Positions 26,547 to 39,714 of a stretch of DNA of 64,000 nucleotides are shown here, one piece after another. The stretch lies in NCBI GenBank assembly GCA_008711295.1, contig VUYV01000147.1, positions 1,740,577 through 1,804,576 on the forward strand. The letters are read 5' to 3'. The DNA comes from Anarhynchus alexandrinus (lineage: Eukaryota; Chordata; Aves; Charadriiformes; Charadriidae). Under the pieces are notes generated by a model. It searched no databases and was not told where the DNA came from. It was given only the letters and a program-made list of their open reading frames with translations. A program made the translations under genes and the position numbers. Each line of letters opens with the position of its first letter. The first letter of the stretch is position 1.

Positions 26547-29500
26547 ATTTGCAACTTTAATTTCTCTGTCATTCATCATCAAATTTAGTTGGGTCTTCAC
26601 TTAAAGAATACTGAAGCCTCCAATGACTGGATAAATCATTTCTGTATGGGTTATTTCTTGTGCTTTCTCTGACTAGCACGGCATTTTTCCTGGGAATAAA
26701 TATGAAAGAGAAGTAAATCACTGACCTTATGATTGCATTAATAAATAATGCATATTTTAAAATACAACTTTCAGGCAAAAGATGATCTATGTCCTGCCAG
26801 TGCACGCTCATATACACACACATACATCATTTCCTCAGTTTTATTTTAGGATCTTGCATGATTGGGCTTTTTCTTCAGATGCTGAATATCTGCCACAGAG
26901 AATGTTCTATTATAACCATAACAATGTGATACTATATTAGGAAAGGAACTCAATTTGTAGGACATTTGGAATCTTTGTGAGTTACAATTCAAGCTTGTTT
27001 GCTTTCATGAGGCAAAGAAACCAAGAACAGCTGGCCTAAGCAGGAGATGTTGCTAGCAGGTAATAGGGCTGCCTTGGTCAAACTGACTGTTTACTAACTT
27101 TCTGCTGGATTTCTAACAAAATAAAATTCTTGAACGGCGTAGGCAAGGATACGGCTGTTCACTTGGCTGGTTCGTTTGAAGTTTTATATTTTGTTAAGGG
27201 TATTTCTGCTGCAGCACATGGGTCCCTCAGTGACTAATATAGCACTTTTTAATCAACTTTTAATGCCTCTTTCCTTAAGTAGCAAAGCAAACCTAAAGAA
27301 CACATACAAAATTAATGTATGTGTGACACCAGTTGGTTTAAGGCAGTCAAGGTAAGTGCTGAAGCCATGTAGAACAAATCAGGCCTTTTCCTGAGCTGGA
27401 CCTTGTTTTTTCCTCCCACGTTTTTTTCTTCTAATATTCCATGTTTGTCTTGAATGAAGATCCTGACCCCTCCCCTGACCCAGGGAAGCCACATCCCCAG
27501 AAGCTGGAGAGAACATGTTGACCAGTGGGAAAGGTGTGGCAGAGACCCCCTGGCACGGTGGGCAAGAGAGGAAGAAGTGGGGAAAGGGAGAATGAATTTC
27601 CTTCCCACCGTGGCTCTGCATGCCACTGTTATCAACGGTATACCTGTCCTGTCTTAATGCAACTACTTTTATAATTCACCTACACACCATTCCAGGAATT
27701 TCTTTCTGCTTTCAAGGACCGCTGTTCAAATTCCTATGCCCGATTCTCAAGGTCAGACAGCTCTAACTGGTTAAAGTCTTTCTATGGCAGAAAGTCCGAA
27801 AAAAAGGCAGTAACTGCTTCTCATTGATCCCACAGAGGGCATAGATCGGGGAGGTGGGGGGTGGGGGAAGACTCAACAAAACCCTTTTCTTAGAGGACTG
27901 AAAATTTGCTCAAATGGGCTGAGAGAGGACTTACAAGACTACGTGCAACAGTGCCATCTGATGGGCTTACTCAAAAGGGTAAACAAGGTGACGAAGTAAT
28001 CTGCAGGCCTGGCAAGCTACCTTCAGTTCTCAGCAAAATGATGTGACCAGTACTGGATTTGATTAAAAGAAGGTGCTGTTCAATGAATTCTTATTTACGT
28101 AGCCTTTTTCCATGAGCCTATGTCAAACTACTTTATAAAATAAGGTTATGGGGTTTTTTGATAAAGGTAATAGGGTTAAAATAATTTTGATGGTGGGATA
28201 TTTGATTTAGTACTGTAGAATGTTTTGATTGAGACACTACAGCAAATGAAATATACAGGTCCTGTTAAGTGCACTAATTACTGGCTTTCAAGTGAAATTT
28301 TAAAGCAGGAAGCAATGCAGGGGAGATGAGGGTCCAGAGGTCTCTCGGGAAAAGCTGATGTGTCACAGGGGCAGACTACATAGCTACCTAGGATGACAGA
28401 AAAGGAAAGGAAATATAATAAAATTGATCAGCATTTATGTGTTGATATCTCTCTGACAATGTAAAAAACTGTGGATTTCATCCTTGAAGAACACATTGCC
28501 CTTAAATAGATGCTAGAAATTTGTAGGTAAAAGTTAATATAGGGTTTGGGTTTTTTAAATCTAATTCATTCTTCTCCAAGACCCCAGCCAAGTGATGTAG
28601 TTGAAGAATGAGGTGTGTTCATTACTTATTAAAACAAATGTAGAGATGAGGCTTCTAAGTTTCGGTGATGACTTCTAAGTGCTTGGTGTGGCTACTTATC
28701 ACTTGATTGCCTTCCCCTAAGCGTCTTCTTCCTATAGTGCATGAAGTTGTTATTATTATGTTACTAATTTTGAAAAGAACGCTCTAAATGTAGAAGTGAC
28801 CTTTTAATTGATTTACATCTTCATTTCTGTATTACAGCCTAGGTAAAACAGACAAAGAAAGTTCCCCAGGTCTGAATTCCTGTGAACATGCAGAAGTGGA
28901 CAGCAAAATTTATTTAATTTGCTGCAGTGAAATAGCAAGAGCCATCCCTGGCCACAGAAATCAGTTCATGGCCCTGTAACGTAAACAGCTTTTATCAATG
29001 AGTCAGGAGAAAACCTTAAATCATTATTTATACAATCTCTAAATAACACAAACACTGGAAATATATATAAATATTGGAAAGAAAAGACTTTTGAAACAGA
29101 CCTGGACTATTTGGTAAGTAGGGTTCAGATCAGTGTTATATTGTTCAGTATAGGTAAATGAAAAACTTGGGGAAAACATAGTACATCTTTTTAGGACTCA
29201 CTTTTTCTTCAACAAGGAGTCTACTAAAAATGGTTGGAGATTATGACAGATAACTGGTTGAATATTAACTGGCTGCTTCTGTGTTTGTTTTCAACTTCCT
29301 TCCTAACTCTTAACTTTTACAAACAAAAATACCCACACTTTTTTTCCCGCAAATTGATTAGATTGCAGAAAGCAAAAGCAATGCTGGACCATTGTCATGC
29401 AAAATAATTTTTTCCAGAGACTAAAAATAATATTCAAAATTTTGCTTTAGCTCTTGATTTTCTTTGGAGTTCTAACTCCTGTCTAGGGAATGTTCATGGA

Positions 29501-31289
29501 GGAAAGCCTTGTTCAAACATCTGTCTCAGAGGGGGATTAGGTGGAAGAGATACGAAAGGCCAGGGTAGAAAAAAAATTGTCTTGAGCCAGGAAAGGATTG
29601 TTTCATTTATGGCAGTTTGGAGGCAGAGAAGGAAACGGGGAATGAGGGAGTGGGATTGGTGAGATGTAGGCATCTCACACATAAAGAAAGCATTGCTGCT
29701 GCTTTTGGAAACCTGCAATTAAATATGCAAACACTGTGGCTGAGACATCTTTTTGTATTTGACATTTCCTGGATCTACCCACATCAGTCCTTGGTATTAA
29801 CAGGAGAACAATCAGTTCTATGCCAAAAGCTGTTAATAACCCTATTTCATAGGAAAGCTCACTTCGTAGCAGTACCTGGAGATAGTACCGATAAAATATT
29901 TCTATAGTTTACACGTTGGCCCTCATTAAATTCAGGAGGTATTTTTCAGTAAATGCTTGATTGAAAAACTCAGGTACCCAAGGCTTTTCTTTTGTGTGTG
30001 TATTATGTATGCAGTTTAGTTATGCGACTCAAAAGGACCAAATCCAGATGTCCTCAGCTGACATTGCAGAGAGTGTGTCTAAGAAACACCACTGCTTGCT
30101 GTGAGCAGAGCCACGTAGCTGTATCCGGACACAGAGGTATAATGCATGGCTATCTGGTTTTAGCTTCATGATCTGAGGAAAGGTAGGAAGCAAATATGCA
30201 GCCCCATATCTGTGTTTTTATCTATTTTTGTTATTGATCCCAAAATCCTCTGGGAGCCATTCTACAATGAGTGATACTTAAATTGATGTTTACCAGTTAA
30301 TCTTCTGTCTGGTATCTCCTTTATCAGTAAGTCTAGGCCTGGTTATAGGCTACAAGGCAAGATGGAAATGTGAACTCCAGGCAGTAACATTGTCAGAGTG
30401 GCTCTAAACGTGCTAAATCAATAAATCCAGAGGCGAAGGCTCATAAATCTGTGTGTGAGTATAGCTGCCACGATCCAGCTCCTTCTGGGAACCTGCATGT
30501 GGCCTTCAAATAGAGTTCCTGGCAGTTCATCTTTCTGGTCTAGAGGTACATCTGCAATAAAGCAGTTTTAATGGGGAAGACCTCGCAGTGGAATAACATA
30601 AGCTGCATGTTTTCTTTCTTCTCTCTCACCAAAAAGCTAATATTCAGTTTCTCTCCTGTCCAAGTCAGATTAGCTTCCCATAACAGCACTCACCCATGAC
30701 AGTCTCCAGTATTTTATTTCATGACAAACTGAGGTCCATGAACTACAACACTCTCTTTTGTAGCTGACTGCAATGGATGCTGAAAGAGCCCCAAGCATTT
30801 GCACTTGGAAGGGGGCAAAGCTGTGTATATATATTCTAGCTGTCTGCCTGCGTGTCTGAGTGCATACATGATCTAATACCAAACAAGAAAGTTCATGTAT
30901 GAATTGCAACAATAATGTGATGTGCAGTGCATATGGAAAGGAACAGTTTCATTTATGGTGTATGAAACGCAGGGATATCTGTAATCCTTTGGTTCTGTTA
31001 GCCAAGAGGAAAACAAATCTTGTGATTTTTGGTTTGTGAAGAATCAATATTTTTATAAGTTTCTCAGTGGAAATATTATGACTTGTACTTTATTAACACT
31101 GATTTTTTAAAAAGGCTATCGAATTAGTCCACTGGTTTAAAAGAAGGCGTTAGCATATTCTTCTTTTAAGTCGTGTCCTTTTTTTAGCTTTCTTAGTCAT
31201 AAATGCAATGTTACGCTGCATACTTAGCATAAGTTCTACAGTTTCATGGGAGCGTTCAAAACATGAAGAATTCTTATGAAAAGGAGGGA
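26547..31289. other. Unique noncoding sequence
   Basis: No gene was recognised. There is a short CA-rich tract near 26813-26825 and a G-rich patch near 27846-27868. The stretch near 29925-29985 faintly resembles the MITE-like family at 14.1 kb, but too weakly to call. The part from 30.9 to 31.3 kb is AT-rich and dense in homeodomain-like words, without further support. Confidence 0.55.
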
Positions 31290-31920
31290 GGAGTGAAAAA
31301 AAAAATTAACAAGGTTTCAAATGCATCAGAAGTAAGAAGCGTGACAACGAGTCTGTAGAGTCAACGGATTCAGCTGTAAAAGAAGCTTTCCAGAAAGATA
31401 AGGCCATTAGAGAAAAGCTAAATGAAATCTTTACTTAGTAAGGAAGGTTTCCACCACAGCATTTATTTACAGAGGGCTGAGTCTGCTTCAAATTGCAGTG
31501 TCAGAAGAGATTTTTGAATAAAATTTATAAAATGAGAAGTAGGAAATCAGAAGGACCAGATGGTGTTCACCCAGGCTTTCAAAAGGAACGCACGTACCAA
31601 TGTGAAAATGTTATGTGTAATCTGTCACTTAAAATCAATTTCATTCCTAGAGAAACAGAAAGCAACAAATGTGACACCATTTTAAGCCGTCAGGGAAGAT
31701 TTGGGGAACTATAGATCAATAAGTCTCACTTCCATACAGGGGAAACTATGGAAACTATAATAGAATCTAGAATTAGTAGCCACATGGAAAGATTTGATTT
31801 AGTAAGGAAGAGTCAAAACTGCTTTTCTGGATGGAAGTCACAGCTCAGATATTAAATATTTCTTCAAAGTAATTTGTGAGCATGCAGACAGCTTTCCAGA
31901 AGTGTCTGCTCTGTGTTTCA
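31290..31920 (+). mobile_element. CR1 LINE ORF2 relic, N-terminal reverse transcriptase part
   Basis: Plus-strand remnant of the CR1 ORF2 region that joins the endonuclease linker to the reverse transcriptase fingers. Recognisable blocks in order are 'agaagtaagaagc' near 31327, 'aaagataaggccattagagaaaagctaaatga' across 31393-31424, a frame reading SRKSEGPDGVHPGF near 31541-31582 (the fingers motif of non-LTR reverse transcriptases), then 'aatgtgacaccattttaa' and 'aactatagatcaataagtctcac' near 31706. The match fades after about 31900. Several in-frame stops and frameshifts make it a dead copy. Its 5' end and palm domain are missing here. Confidence 0.85.
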
Positions 31921-34379
31921 GGCACAAGGAATAGAGGGGAAAACAACTACTTCATTAAACCACTGTATGAATTCACTCTGAGTGCTGCATGCAGGTCTCA
32001 CCCTTGAATATCAAAGTGTATAGCAGTCTTAAAAAATACAGAGAGAAAGAAGTCATGTTAGCACAGCAAAACTGTGAAGAAAGGACAGCTCTCTTTTGAC
32101 ACTACAATGTCACTGAGAGTCAAGCAGATTCATTTTATTTGAAAAAGCAATTTTGGATGACTGATGTCAGGAAAAGAAGAATCTTTAAAGTCTTACAAAA
32201 ATGTCATTGAACATACATGCAAACCTTACAGATAAGTAAATTGCCATCTGTTTCGGTCTTTCATTGTGTTTGTACTTAAAACAGAGTCATCGGAATAAAA
32301 AAATGTCCCCGGGATCTCTTGAGCTGTGAACAGGGGATGACTTTCCTTAGCACAGCAAAAAGGCTGCTGTTAAATGGAGCTTGAAGACAGTTACTGAATA
32401 CTTTTTATAGAAAGGAAGGACAACATCTTTTCTCCAAATGGAAGGAAATAAAAGTCTGAAGTAAAGCTATGAAGTTTGGAAGAGTTAAAACTCTAGTGAG
32501 AATGGGTGGTTTAACCAGAACTTTTATTCTACACAACTCTCAGCACTCATTTCTTATATTTCCCTTCCCCTCCTTCAGGATTATCTTCTCCAAAATCTGG
32601 TTCTTGCAGACACCAGGAACCACGTGTGAGGATTTTGGGGGAGATGCTAAGCCAGGGAACAAGGAATGGGAGTGGGTGGATCCTTGTTAGTGCAAAGGAA
32701 TTGATCCCATGTGTGAAAGAAAAATACTCATCTGCCACGTAGGCAATATCTGGGCAAGCCCAAAATTCCTAGGCCTGTTTCCCCAGTATTGAAAGATGAC
32801 ACTCACGGTCATATTTTCTAAGATGCTAAAATATGTGATCGATTTCATGGAGCTCAAAAGTGTCCGTAGCTGCTGGGGGAATAGAATTATAGCACTCATA
32901 TTACTAAAAAGAATTAGATTTGCGGCAGCACCAGGTGTGCTAGCTCTTTCTTTCCTTCTGTCTTTATTTAGCTTTATGTACACAGGTAAGGATCTATCTG
33001 TATTCTCTAGGGGATTTTGTTTTTAAAATGGTATTATAACAAATATTTATAAATACTACTGTAACGAGCAATTTTAGAACCTCAGCCCGTCCTCCCCTTC
33101 CGGCTCTTCCTCTGCCCTTTTTTACAAATGGGTCTTTTAATCTATCCCAATGACTATGACAATTACTTTCTGAAAACAAGCTCGCTTATGGCCGGCATCT
33201 CAAAGACATAGATATATCAATGTCTAAGAAGAACCTCGTACACATATAAGCACGCAAACACACATAACATCACAGGCCACATTACAACAAGAAAGTATCT
33301 CTTCTTTTGCTGTTCTTGTGCACCAGAAAACACCTCCTTATATACGTTCCATTCCCCCTGACATCTACAGCAATTATGCGCACAAGAGGCGGGTGTCCCA
33401 GTAATATTTCTGAATCTTTCACTTCACAGAAGGAGTCGTTGCCGAGTGTTTTCTTAGCAAAAGGCAAAGCAAGTAGCCTCTCGTCTTGATTAAAACCCTC
33501 TGACTTTTGGAATCTTCTGCTAAATTATATTTGCCATACAGGAAGGGTGTAGGAGGGAGGAAAAGAATTGAAAAACTCCAGTCTTGTGTCAATTATCAAG
33601 TGTTTTAAATTTAGAGATTTTCCCATCAACTAGAAACTAAATCCACTTGTTTGTTGCCAGGGAAAATGGGTGAAGATGCCATTTCTAAAGTGTGTAAAGA
33701 CTTTGTGGTTCATTTCACAATAATATTTGTTGAACTTTTGTGGCACGCTTTCAGAGGAAGCAAGACGGGGCTGCGTTAGTCATGATTCGCTAAATAGTAC
33801 ATCCTAATCCTTCCTAGTTTTTGTTTATTCATGCCTTGCTGTGGGATTTGCAGTGTTAGCTCATGGAAAGAAAAAGAAAATCCCAGCAGATAGAGGAATG
33901 CAGCCTTCCAGTCCTCTGCTTGGAGGCAGGTTTCAATATTTCTGTCCGGAGGACTTGCTTCACTGCTGACAGAAACCCAAATGCACAAGGAATGGGGAAA
34001 AGGAGCAGAAATAGGTGGTCTGCTTCTCAGGTGCAGGCATGCAAGACCCAGGATACCAAGGTCCGCAAGCGAAATGACCTTGAAATCAGAGGTGGAGCCC
34101 GGCGAGGCAACATGGGGTGAGCTGTGCCCTTCTCCCAAGAGCTCATCACACCCCTGCCCGCTGCCTCTGATGGCCAAAGCTGTGGTCAGGTAGAAACCAT
34201 CTAGCTTCAGGTAGCCTAGGGGACCTCTGAACAATGTCACGGCAAGGAGGAGGGTGCAAGCTGTGCTAGAAGTGTTCCCCCCAGCTCTACTTCCTGCCTC
34301 AGGAGGTTGTTTCAAAGGTTGCTTTCATTCTCCGTCTTTCCAGGTTGAGTTGACTGATAAAGGAGGTCCTCTTATTTTT
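31921..34379. other. Unique noncoding sequence
   Basis: No gene can be supported. The 33.8-34.3 kb part is more GC-rich and carries a 179-codon open frame on the minus strand (33776-34315), overlapped by two opposite-strand frames. Its translation shows no domain or family resemblance, so I treat it as chance. Confidence 0.55.
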
Positions 34380-34690
34380 TCTCACCTGCTCTGAAACCGG
34401 ATCTGTTCGTTGTGAGAGGCCCTTTTGCCAGAGGAGGGGGTCTCTTCTTTGTGTCGTTTTGTTTCCTCTTGACTTTCACTGGCCATAACCTTGGTGGAGG
34501 TGGAGGAGGGGTCGCAGAGAGCCATCCTACCAGTGGGGAACAGGCATGGAGGGGTGGCAAACAAGGGAGCGAGTGTGTTGAAATCCTGCCTGTGCTTTTC
34601 CGGTCCAGGTGATGCTGTCAGTGATAGATCTGCTCTGAACCTCTGCCACCGCTGAGGCGGGCGAGGGCGGAGGGAGAGAAAAACCAAAGC
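34380..34690. other. Locally GC- and CpG-enriched segment
   Basis: About ten CpG dinucleotides fall in roughly 310 bp, ending in a G-rich string with GC-box-like words (GGCGGGCGAGGGCGG near 34655-34669). Neighbouring DNA has few CpGs. This falls short of a classical CpG island, and no TATA box, exon or open frame follows convincingly. It could be a weak promoter or enhancer, or just a compositional bump. Confidence 0.35.
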
Positions 34691-34902
34691 CCATGGCACG
34701 TAATGAAGTCCTTATGTGCTGAAAACTCATATTTGATATGCCATAGACGGAGATGCTGACAGGCACAATCTGTGCCCTGCAGGAAAAGGATTTGAAGAGA
34801 AAATACGCTGCCTTTGCAAACGCTGGCACAGAGCCAGCGTGGGCCTGCAGAGCATTGGGTCTGTTTGGTGATGACTCCCGTTAGAGAAATAAGGAAGAAG
34901 TA

Positions 34903-34934
34903 GTTTGGGTTTGGTTTGGTTTGTTTTGTTTTTT
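34903..34934. repeat. (GGTTT)n-like low-complexity tract
   Basis: Consecutive GGTTT/GTTTT units run into a T-run. A near-identical tract occurs at 52962-52986. Such tracts are simple repeats and not telomeric, since the telomere unit TTAGGG is absent. Confidence 0.8.
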
Positions 34935-37900
34935 ACTTTAGTGCACAGTTCAGTTGTTGAGTGTGTGGAACAAGGACTGCAGCATCCAAGACTGGATTTC
35001 TGTTCCTTAGACTGTTATGGTCTTCGTGGGTGAATTTATGCAAGTCTGTTCTGTTCTGGGCACTTTGATTTCTTCGCTTCAAGTCTTTGCAGCTCTTGGG
35101 GAGCTGAGTCTCGAATACTGTTATTAACTTGATGCCATTCTTAGTGTTGGTCAGTCTATCAGTCCTTAAGAAAAGTCACAGTTTTTACAAATCTCTCTTT
35201 TCCAGTGAAAATGCATTTTTCTACACAAGTTACTGTGAAAATAAGGTAGTGATACTCCATATACATGACAAATGTGTGTTCTGTGGCTTATACACGAGAC
35301 AGAAAAGACTCCAGCTGCCTCTTCCTGAGCTGTTTTGAGGCAACTGGGATAACAGGACTCAAACCCATGTATAATTCATAAGTTTAGTCCTGACTGTACC
35401 TTGCAAATTTTGTTATGATCCATATTAGTGGGGGCATGTATTCTTGATTATAATACAGAATTTTAACATGCCTTTTGAGTTGCAGTAAAAACTTCTTTTG
35501 GCTTGACTGCTCCAGTACATTGTGTATCCAGTTCACACATCTTTTATCAGTAGTCATTGCTAAGGTTATCTCACGTCATTATTTCTCTTCACTTATTCTT
35601 ATAATATTGGACTCAGATTTGCAGGACCCAACTTTTGAGCACAGGTTACACAACCTGTCTCTAGTTGGCATGGTGTGAAGTAGCTATTCTGCCACTGCAC
35701 ACCGCAGTACAAGTATTTTCACCCAGATCTGGACAAGCAGAAATGATTCCCTGAGACCCCCAAACCACATTTAGCATTCATAGTGTATAAAGAGTGGTCA
35801 GTCATATCCCCAACCGTATTACCACAGGTTGACAATCACCCACACTTCCCACACAGCGCTAAGTGGTAGGGGGGACACCCCATGTCTAGCTACCATAACT
35901 TTTCCTGATACAGGAATCCTCCTCAGGATTTGCGTGGTGGGTTGGTCATGACACACACATCCAGCTAATGCATCTATGGGTAGCTTGGCTGTAGCAGCAC
36001 GGATGCATATATATACAGCTACAGCTGTATGTCTCGTGAGAGGAGCTGTGCCAGTTCACAGCTGCAGATCTGCACCCCTGCTATAGTTAGGTATATATTC
36101 CAAATGTAGTTCTTCCCTTTTGCCTTTTTCAAATTCTTAAAATAGTTTATTGAAGTAATAGAAGCCAGAGACCAAATTTTAAAATGAGATCCTAAAGAAC
36201 AGCCTCCCCTCTGTGGTGGCACTTTAATTGTGCACGGCTCTGTCAGTCATTTCTCAGATTTCCTCCCTTTGTCTAGACTTTTTTTTTTTTTTTTAATTAG
36301 TATGACAGTAAGGCACCAGCATTTCTCAAATTAAATGAGATCCAGAATTAAAGACATAATTTTGTGCTTAGGAATGAGGAGCAGGATGGAATTATACTTT
36401 TATTAAAGCTAGATCTCATTTTGGGCTGTTTGGACCACTGTGACAATTTTTGCAACAGCACAAGAAAGGAATTGAAATTTATATTTGGCACTATCTTTAT
36501 TTAGTGTAGTTTTTTATTCTGTATACTAGTTTGAACATCGCTTTTAATTCAGGAGATCAGAAATAAGCAATGGAAAACATTTGTTTTCAGTTCATTGTTG
36601 AAGTGTTGTTTTTGGGTCACTAGAACAGATTTTTCTATTAACCACATTACATTCTTATAACATAAAGGGCTAAATGCAGAGTAAACACTAACTACGGAAT
36701 CCTCTAGATTATATCATAAAGTGTATGCAATAAAAAAAACCCTCTCCTCTCAGCACTGCAACTTCATAATGTATTCTCCAAAACATTGTCTTGCACAAAT
36801 TATATGCCAATTCATGCTGTCTTCAACTTCATTGCTTCCATGACAAAAACCCAGGGCTATCTCCAAAACCATGATCCTGTCTATTAAGACCATGATGCTG
36901 AAGTCTCTTATAATTTCTACTGTGAAGCCACTGATGGCCTGACAGGCAAAACAAACAGCCCAGTTCTAGCTCAATGCCATTTATTTCAACAGTTTTCCTT
37001 CCAATTTTCTCTTGTGTACAAAGCAAATTAGACGCACTTATATAACAATATTGCATTTCTGGATGCAAGCAGCAGTTCTGGGGTTTTCAGAGTTAGCACT
37101 GTCATGCTTCGTTCAGGGTGGCAGAAAAACGTGCATAAAAACATTTGGGTAAGCATTCACCAAGTGTTGAGTCTTTTCCTACAACAAAACAAAACCCGGA
37201 ATGTTTTTGGGTAGCTGAAACTTGTACAGACCCACATGCAATTTTGGGACTGTCTAGATTATGTGGTGGCTTGCCCTGCAGAGTTTAGGAGCTTAGGCTC
37301 TCTGTTCAAAATTCAGATGCTTTTAGCCGTGTCTTTTCTTTTCAAAATTATTTCACATTAATACCTTGCACTGTTGCTGCTAATTTGTGTTCTGATGAGG
37401 GGTAAGGAGTGGATTTAGTTGTATAACAACTATCTTGTACTTCAGTAGACACTATGTAAATTTTAATTATTATTTACCTTCTCCATAGTACAAAAAGTGT
37501 CACTAAAAATATAGTAGCAAAGTAAAATAATTCCTACGTTAAAAGAGTATCCAAAACCATATCTCACTCATCATGGGAATGTCATGGGGTAGCCAGTGCT
37601 ACCTACCTTCAGTTCAGCTGGTGAGCTCCCACCTACTGATAGTCCATCCCCCTGGGAATGATTGCCCATGGGCATTTGCAAATCTATACCTGACTCCAGA
37701 AGTACGAATACAAGGGGGAAAGTTGTTATTTTGCTAGCTAGAACAGAATATCAGATTCATATCTACAAGTTAGACAATACGTTGTTGCACAAGGTTTTCA
37801 TTTTGGAAAATGGGCAAATAGTTGCCAAGCTGGAAGGAGAGACAGAACGTGGCAACACAAATATGTCTTTATTATCTTTTCCGTGAAGCGTTCCTACCAT

Positions 37901-38009
37901 GCAGATGTTTCTGGTGACATCTGTCTTTGCTCAGCTGAAGCGTATCATTGCACAGTCCCATCACCTTACACTGAGTAATTGAAAAATTCAACATATACTC
38001 AGCTCAGCA
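34935..38009. other. Unique noncoding sequence with a T16 run
   Basis: No gene or interspersed repeat was recognised. An uninterrupted T16 homopolymer lies at 36279-36294. It has no recognisable element attached to it, so it is not evidence for a retroposed gene copy. A small AT-rich patch with homeodomain-like words lies near 37455-37480. Confidence 0.6.
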
Positions 38010-38640
38010 ACACCCTGTTTACAGGAGAAAAGCTTTAATTTCAGCACTTTCAACTTGGAGTGCTATTTGGAAACATTTAGCTCATAAAAAGTCTTACAGT
38101 TCATGCTTTGACCTCATCGTGACCTGAACATTTTGTTAACAAAGTACCCTGTTAATGTTTTGACCAAAAGAACTAATGTACTTGGGGCTGGTTGTGTTGC
38201 CAAAGTGGTGCTTGCTCCTAAAAAGGGAAAGTTTTAATTCTATTTTCAAAAGCAATGTCTTACTCCTAACTATATATGGAAATGTCATCAATCAGTCCTG
38301 GAAACAGTGTGCATGCGGCAGTGCATTATAATAGCTTGTGTTTCTGCATTTGGTGTAACAAATCTCACCATACCATAGCTCGCAGCGGAAGTCTTTTGCT
38401 ATGTCTATTTTCCCTCTGCTCGCTTGAGGAGATGTGAATATAACTTTTGTTTTAATCACCAGCAGTGAATTATAAAGTAACAAGCTAATCAAAAGAGGGG
38501 ATAATAAAACACATGCCCACTCCCAGACATATTTACAACAGAATTCTTTGACTAAGGTGGTTTTGCTTGTGGTTTTTAAAATTAAGATGTAAACCACCTT
38601 CATCCTTCACCCTCCATGGCTGCAGCCTTCTACTGTTGGC
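38010..38640. promoter_or_regulatory. Candidate conserved noncoding element(s)
   Basis: Two adjoining blocks look regulatory. The first (about 38090-38180) contains 'tgacctcatcgtgacctgaac', a nuclear-receptor half-site pattern, next to 'gttaacaaagtacc', an HNF1/HNF4- or SOX-like word, and a second 'tgacc'. The second (about 38290-38620) is rich in homeodomain- and forkhead-like words (TTTTAATCA, GCTAATCAAAA, TAAACAATAA). No frame is coding-like and no repeat is evident. Without an alignment this remains inference. Confidence 0.3.
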
Positions 38641-39714
38641 TCTTTTTTTAATGTAATAAACAATAATTTTGCTAAAAAATGGATTCTAAACATTTTTGTC
38701 AGTGCCCTGTTAATACCTACCAAAGGCTTCAGCAACAGAAAACCATCTCCTTACTTAAAGAAGTATGTGATTTGAGCATTGGATCATAACTCCCTTTTAT
38801 GGAATGCATCAAACAATCTGTTTTGTTTTTTTTCTTTGTCAGTCATCTAACTTGCTACTGTCTCCTTCGTATGGGAATAACAAGCAATTCTAGTTCATTT
38901 CAGAAATACATTTTAGGAATTCAAATAAAAGCAGTCATAATTGATTGGGTTAATATGCAAAAGAAGGTTCTGCAAGCCCCTGGTAGAAGAGTTGTCATGG
39001 AAGGAAATATTAGTCAAGTAGACAGAATGCAGAAAAAAAAAGTGAGAGGATAATAAATGGGAGGTTTTGTGGCTTCTGAAGATCTTGCCAGCTAAATGTA
39101 GGACAGCAGAGACCTTGTCAAAATTAGCAGTCAACATGATGTAAGTGTGTAGGATAAAATCTATTTTGTTGGTGAGGAAAAGAAGACTATTGTAACTTAC
39201 TTAGCTACAGGATATTGTTTCTGACACTTCGTCAGCATGTTCTTATTAATACGGAGACTGAGCATTATTTGTGTCGAAATTGTCACCCGGAGCCCTCCCT
39301 TCCCCACAGATTTCAATTTCTTAGTAATCTGAAAACTCACACAGTTATTTTTTGTTCTGGGGTTCAAACTCTATTTAATGCCAGAGTAAAAGTGGCAGAT
39401 AAACAGAAGGAGACAGAAACCCTCCACAGAGCACAAACTATTGAGCACAGATTCCTAAATCTAGAGTATTTTATGTAGGAAGCCTGACGATCTATAAGGG
39501 ACTGTTCACCTTCCTAAAAAACAGGATACACAGTTAGAGGGACTTATTTGGAAAAGTCTTTACCCACTTTTGCAGTATCCCGTTCCTTGAAGAGATTATA
39601 CTATATGTTTCATAAAGTTCAGCTAATTAAAATGCTTACATTAAATACAGACTATGCTGAGTTACAGTAGTCAGATATAAAGCTTTAGGAGAACAATTAA
39701 ATGTGGTTTAGATT
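38641..39714. other. Unique noncoding sequence
   Basis: No gene or interspersed repeat was recognised. It contains short A-runs only. Confidence 0.6.

Noticed and set aside
29925..29985. Weak resemblance to the MITE-like family of 14.1 kb
   Set aside because: Only scattered words match and the inverted end is missing, which is too weak to list as an element.
35992..36005. TAGCAGCACGG resembles the start of miR-16
   Set aside because: The match stops after about ten bases, and no stable precursor hairpin with a complementary arm is visible around it.
36279..36294. T16 run as possible tail of a minus-strand retrocopy
   Set aside because: No gene-derived sequence, target-site duplication or open frame is seen on either side.
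36309..36318. TAAGGCACC resembles the miR-124 seed
   Set aside because: Only the seed matches. The rest of the mature sequence and the hairpin are absent.
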